This document shows positions 5,878-8,769 of a stretch of DNA of 8,769 nt, in pieces. The notes beneath the pieces were generated by a model that saw only the letters and a list, made by a program, of their open reading frames with translations, searched no databases and was not told the origin of the DNA. Origin of the DNA: Bacteroidota bacterium (GTDB lineage Bacteria; Bacteroidota; Bacteroidia; Chitinophagales; Saprospiraceae); assembly GCA_024280135.1 (NCBI GenBank), contig JAJRQS010000316.1, positions 1 to 8,769 of the forward strand, read 5' to 3'. Position numbers and translations under genes: made by a program. The number at the start of each line of letters is the position of its first letter. The stretch's first letter is position 1.

Positions 5878-6906
5878 ATGTCTCCAGAAATGCAAGAATT
5901 CAAAAAGAAATCCTTTTGGCAAAAACCAGAGGGAACAACAGGAAAAATTTTCATGGGCGCCATGATTTTAGGGGGTGGATACTTGTTATTACAAGTTCTC
6001 CCTTTGCTCTTAGCTGGAGCATTAACCGCGCTTCAATTGGCATTAACCGTAGCCGCATTAGGTGCTATCGTTTATGTGGCACTAGATCCTAAAGCTCGGA
6101 CACTCATCAGTTACGCCTATAAAAGTATTATGCGTAAGATAACAGGATTGTTTGTCACCATCGATCCCATCGGAATTTTGAAAAACTACATTAGTAGTTT
6201 GAAGGGAAATTTGCGCAAGATGAATACCCAAATAGGCAAGTTACGTGGTCAAATGCACCAATTAAAAGAGATGATTGTCAAAAATGAAAGAGAAATCAAA
6301 AATAATCTTTCAATGGCGAATCGTGCCAAAAGTACGAACAAGAAGTCCATCATGGTCTTAAAGGCACGTAAAGCTGGAAGGTTGAAAGATTCCAACTTAC
6401 GTCTTGATGAGCTATATACCAAGATGGAGGTCTTGTACAGAGTATTGACTAAGATGTACAGTAACTCTGAGATAATGTTGGAAGACATTGTCGATCAAGT
6501 CCAAGTAAAAGAACAAGAATATAAAGCGATCAAAGCCAGTCATTCTGCTATGCGCTCAGCCAAAAGCATCATTGCCGGCAATGACAGCAAACGAGAAATG
6601 TTTGACATGGCACTAGATGCTATCGCCAATGATGTCGGTCAGAAAGTAGGGGAAATGGAACGCTTCATGGATATGACCGCAAACTTTATGGATTCTGTAG
6701 ATCTCCAAAATGGAGTCTTCGAAGAAGATGGTTTGGCATTACTTGAAAAGTGGGAAAAAGAAAGTGAATCTCTATTACTAGGAGATGACAAACTAGATAT
6801 ATTAAACCAAGCTAAAAACCAAAATGATGTTTTGGATTTAGATACCCCTATCCAAGCGGAACGGGAAGCAGGTCAAGGCAATCAATATGATTCCCTTTTT
6901 GACTAA
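5878..6906 (+). CDS. Membrane-anchored coiled-coil protein, 342 residues, unidentified
   Basis: I do not recognise a named family. Seen: a basic N-terminus (1-22); two adjacent hydrophobic helices at about 24-46 and 48-69 split by Leu-Pro at 41-42; DPKAR at 70-74; a basic amphipathic stretch to about 93; VTIDPIGILKNYI at 93-105; a long helical, Lys/Arg/Gln-rich coiled coil at about 103-230; a second helical block at 236-300; and an acidic tail ending QYDSLFD. Both ends are predicted cytoplasmic, with the coiled coil in the cytoplasm. The general plan (membrane contact plus long coiled coil) recalls membrane-stress scaffolds such as PspA, but no PspA signature is seen. I chose ATG 5878; an in-frame TTG at 5827 would add 17 residues that look unlike coding sequence. 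It is followed after 53 bp by the SBP-OmpA gene, so co-transcription is likely. Confidence 0.78.
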   Translation: MSPEMQEFKKKSFWQKPEGTTGKIFMGAMILGGGYLLLQVLPLLLAGALTALQLALTVAALGAIVYVALDPKARTLISYAYKSIMRKITGLFVTIDPIGILKNYISSLKGNLRKMNTQIGKLRGQMHQLKEMIVKNEREIKNNLSMANRAKSTNKKSIMVLKARKAGRLKDSNLRLDELYTKMEVLYRVLTKMYSNSEIMLEDIVDQVQVKEQEYKAIKASHSAMRSAKSIIAGNDSKREMFDMALDAIANDVGQKVGEMERFMDMTANFMDSVDLQNGVFEEDGLALLEKWEKESESLLLGDDKLDILNQAKNQNDVLDLDTPIQAEREAGQGNQYDSLFD

Positions 6907-6931
6907 ACAAACATTCACTAAACAAACATTC
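6902..6931. repeat. Perfect 15-bp tandem duplication over a stop codon
   Basis: ACTAAACAAACATTC is repeated exactly at 6902-6916 and 6917-6931, with a partial third copy (ACTAA) at 6932-6936. The first copy includes the TAA that ends the 342-residue protein gene; the second lies in the leader of the SBP-OmpA gene. The leader is A-rich and has no Shine-Dalgarno sequence. Confidence 0.75.
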
Positions 6932-6959
6932 ACTAACAATTCGAATAAAAACAAACACA

Positions 6960-8519
6960 ATGGCTAAAACACAATTAACTGCTTTCTCAAAACTATTGAT
7001 GACCATCGCTATCGTAGCTGCAATCGTTTTTGGGTTTAGATATTTTTCCAACACAGAAGCTGGAAAAAACATCATTGATAAAGCTAAAGAACAAACCAAA
7101 ACGACTACAAAAACCAACCCCAGAAATAATAATTTGGGAGATGATGTTGTTAAAATAGGTGTAGTAACTTGGGGCGGATATGCAGGTGGTCAATACTTCA
7201 ACAATGGCTTTGCCGCAAGTAAAGACTCTCGGTTTTATCAACAATATGGCATGTTGGTGGATTTTCAAATCTTAGATGATTTTGTTCCTTCGCGTGCTGC
7301 ATGGAAAAATGATGAAGTCAATTTACTTTGGTGTACCGTAGATGCCCTTCCAACAGAAATGGGTGAATTAAAAGATTTTGAACCTGTTGTTGTATTTCAG
7401 GCGGATTGGTCAAGAGGAGGAGATGCGATTGTAGCCCGTAGAGGTGTCAATAAGGTTTCTGACTTAAAAGGTAAACGAATTGCCGTTGCCGAAATGACTC
7501 CTTCCCATTCCTTTTTACTTTGGTTATTAGAAGCTGGAGGGCTTTCGCAAAATGATGTTGAAATCATCCCGCAAGCTTCTGCAATCGACGCAGCAGCTAT
7601 CTTCAAAAGCCAAAAAGTAGATGCAGCCGTTGTCTGGAGTCCAGATGATGAAGCGTGTGTTCAGGCTGTACCAGGTGCTCGTATTTTGGAAAGTACTCGT
7701 TCTGCTTCTCATATTATTGCAGATGCATTTATCGCTAAACGCTCCTGGGTAAATAGCCACCAAAAAGAATTGGCCAACTTATATGAAGGTTGGATGACTG
7801 GTGCCGCAGAAATTAATACTAATCCAAATGCTAAGCGTAAAGCAGCAAAGATACTTGCGCAAAATTTCACTGGATTCACAGAAGAAATGACACTACAAGC
7901 CATCAACAATGTTAGATTAACTACACATGGAGACAACCTTAATTTCTTTGGATTAAATCCCGACTACAAAGGTGTAACCGGTGAAAGATTATACAGCCGA
8001 ATGACAGATGTTTATAGTGGATTGGGTTTTGCCAAAAATGTGCCTTCTTGGAGACAAATCGCTTTTGATAGAATGGTCAAAAATGCCAATTTATCGGGTG
8101 CTGCACAAAAAGCAGAGGGCGCTAAAAGCTTTACGAAAGTGACGAATACTCAAGGAAAGAATAAAGAAGCTATCGCTACAAAAGCGGTTAGTATTGCTTT
8201 CCGTACTGGTGAATACAAATTGGATGACAATGCAAAATACATCATTGACCGAGAATTTGTGGACATTGCAAAAGCATTCTCCAATGCCCGTATTCGGATA
8301 GAAGGAAATACCGACAATACAGGTAGTAGAGCAACCAACATGAGCCTATCCAAAAAGAGAGCTCAATCCGTAGCTAATTATTTAACATCAGAACACAACA
8401 TGCCACGTAACCGTTTTATTGTAATCGGTAACGGACCCGATAAGCCCGTAGCTAGTAATAACACGGACAATGGTCGAGCAAAAAACAGACGAACTGATTT
8501 TGAATTAGTACGTGATTAA
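6960..8519 (+). CDS. Membrane-anchored substrate-binding domain fused to OmpA peptidoglycan-binding domain
   Basis: A 519-residue envelope protein. Residues 8-27 form one hydrophobic helix after Lys3 and Lys11; no lipobox Cys follows, and no clear signal-peptidase site is seen, so it is probably an uncleaved inner-membrane anchor with the rest in the periplasm. A Lys/Thr-rich linker (40-60) leads to a periplasmic binding-protein domain at about 63-380 of the TauA/SsuA/NMT1 class: KIGVVTWGG at 65-73, DLKGKRIAVAE at 168-178, and KVDAAVVWSPDD at 219-230. A second linker leads to an OmpA-like domain at about 405-519, with GNTDNTGS at 449-456, SLSKKRAQSV at 462-471 and GRAKNRR at 505-511. Asp452 and Arg467 stand 15 residues apart, as do the diaminopimelate-binding Asp and Arg of Acinetobacter OmpA. 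With no ABC permease or ATPase alongside, ligand sensing or wall tethering is more likely than transport; that is inference. Confidence 0.87.
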   Translation: MAKTQLTAFSKLLMTIAIVAAIVFGFRYFSNTEAGKNIIDKAKEQTKTTTKTNPRNNNLGDDVVKIGVVTWGGYAGGQYFNNGFAASKDSRFYQQYGMLVDFQILDDFVPSRAAWKNDEVNLLWCTVDALPTEMGELKDFEPVVVFQADWSRGGDAIVARRGVNKVSDLKGKRIAVAEMTPSHSFLLWLLEAGGLSQNDVEIIPQASAIDAAAIFKSQKVDAAVVWSPDDEACVQAVPGARILESTRSASHIIADAFIAKRSWVNSHQKELANLYEGWMTGAAEINTNPNAKRKAAKILAQNFTGFTEEMTLQAINNVRLTTHGDNLNFFGLNPDYKGVTGERLYSRMTDVYSGLGFAKNVPSWRQIAFDRMVKNANLSGAAQKAEGAKSFTKVTNTQGKNKEAIATKAVSIAFRTGEYKLDDNAKYIIDREFVDIAKAFSNARIRIEGNTDNTGSRATNMSLSKKRAQSVANYLTSEHNMPRNRFIVIGNGPDKPVASNNTDNGRAKNRRTDFELVRD

Positions 8520-8536
8520 TTGAAATTTCGTTTTCT

Positions 8537-8570
8537 AAAAAAGCCTCAAGTTTCTACTTGGGGCTTTTTT
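8537..8570 (+). terminator. Strong intrinsic terminator
   Basis: The stem arms are AAAAAAGCCTCAAG at 8537-8550 and CTTGGGGCTTTTTT at 8557-8570, pairing over 14 positions with one T-G wobble around the loop TTTCTA. The GC-rich core followed by six T is a classic rho-independent terminator, 17 bases after the SBP-OmpA stop. The A run makes it potentially bidirectional. It marks the end of the operon. Confidence 0.9.
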
Positions 8571-8590
8571 GTTAGGGGTTAGGTAAATAA

Positions 8591-8769
8591 ACGCGACCAA
8601 AGGAGCACATAAACGCGACCGAAGGAAGCATATCAACGCGACCAAAGGAAGCACATAAACGCGACCAAAGGGAGCAAATAAACGCGACCGAAGGAAGCAC
8701 ATAAACGCGACCAAAGGGAGCATATCAACGCGACCGAAGGAAGCACATAAACGCGACCAAAGGGAGCAA
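8591..8769. repeat. 23-bp tandem repeat array, truncated by the window end
   Basis: ACGCGACC begins at 8591, 8613, 8636, 8659, 8682, 8705, 8728 and 8751, so spacing is 22 once and then 23 six times. The unit is ACGCGACC[A/G]AAGG[G/A]AGCA followed by [C/T/A]AT[A/C]A. Eight units are visible, the last one cut by the window edge. Units of the A...GGGAGC kind alternate with the G...GGAAGC kind from unit 4 onward. There are no unique spacers, and 23 is not a multiple of 3, so it is neither a CRISPR array nor a coding repeat. Confidence 0.92.

Noticed and set aside
5878..6906. Calling the 342-residue coiled-coil protein PspA
   Set aside because: It shares only the general plan of membrane contact plus coiled coil; it has two membrane helices and no sequence signature of PspA that I can see.
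8535..8723. Minus-strand open frame over the 23-bp array and terminator
   Set aside because: Its peptide is the array read through; a 23-bp period changes frame at every unit, and it covers the terminator of the opposite gene.
8591..8769. CRISPR array
   Set aside because: Units follow one another at a fixed 23 bp with no unique spacers between them, and no cas-like gene is present.

Overview
The window looks like chromosomal DNA from a member of the Bacteroidota, most likely Saprospiria-like (order-level placement is inference). DNA is A+T-rich. None of the gene starts has a convincing Shine-Dalgarno sequence; leaders are A-rich. Two starts follow perfect TAnnTTTG -7 boxes, the vegetative promoter element of this phylum. 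The intergenic gaps carry short tandem and dispersed repeats.

Left part (1-3580), housekeeping metabolism: the tail of an unidentified plus-strand gene; a minus-strand saccharopine dehydrogenase-type enzyme (97-1434); a divergent cytidine deaminase (1657-2142); and a minus-strand CCA-adding enzyme with an HD domain (2153-3580) that ends 10 bp from the deaminase stop.

Middle (3581-4779): a 314-bp non-coding gap holding three 40-42-bp tandem repeats, a six-tract G-quadruplex motif, four AATTCGTG octamers and a 14-bp palindrome, then an EamA/DMT-type 10-helix transporter (3895-4779).

Right part (4839-8519) is the most interesting. A soluble coiled-coil protein (4839-5504) with its own -7 box is followed by a tight three-gene set: a 63-residue membrane protein (5629-5820), a membrane-anchored coiled-coil protein (5878-6906), and a membrane-anchored fusion of a TauA/NMT1-type substrate-binding domain to an OmpA peptidoglycan-binding domain (6960-8519). 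A strong intrinsic terminator (8537-8570) closes it. No ABC permease or ATPase is present, so a sensor or envelope-tethering role fits better than uptake. I propose it as a candidate envelope-sensing module; its function is inference.

End (8591-8769): a 23-bp tandem array that runs off the window. A near-copy of its unit (18 of 20 bases) forms the 3' end of the CCA-adding enzyme gene. A separate 22-23-bp element occurs in inverted orientation in two gaps, 4 kb apart.
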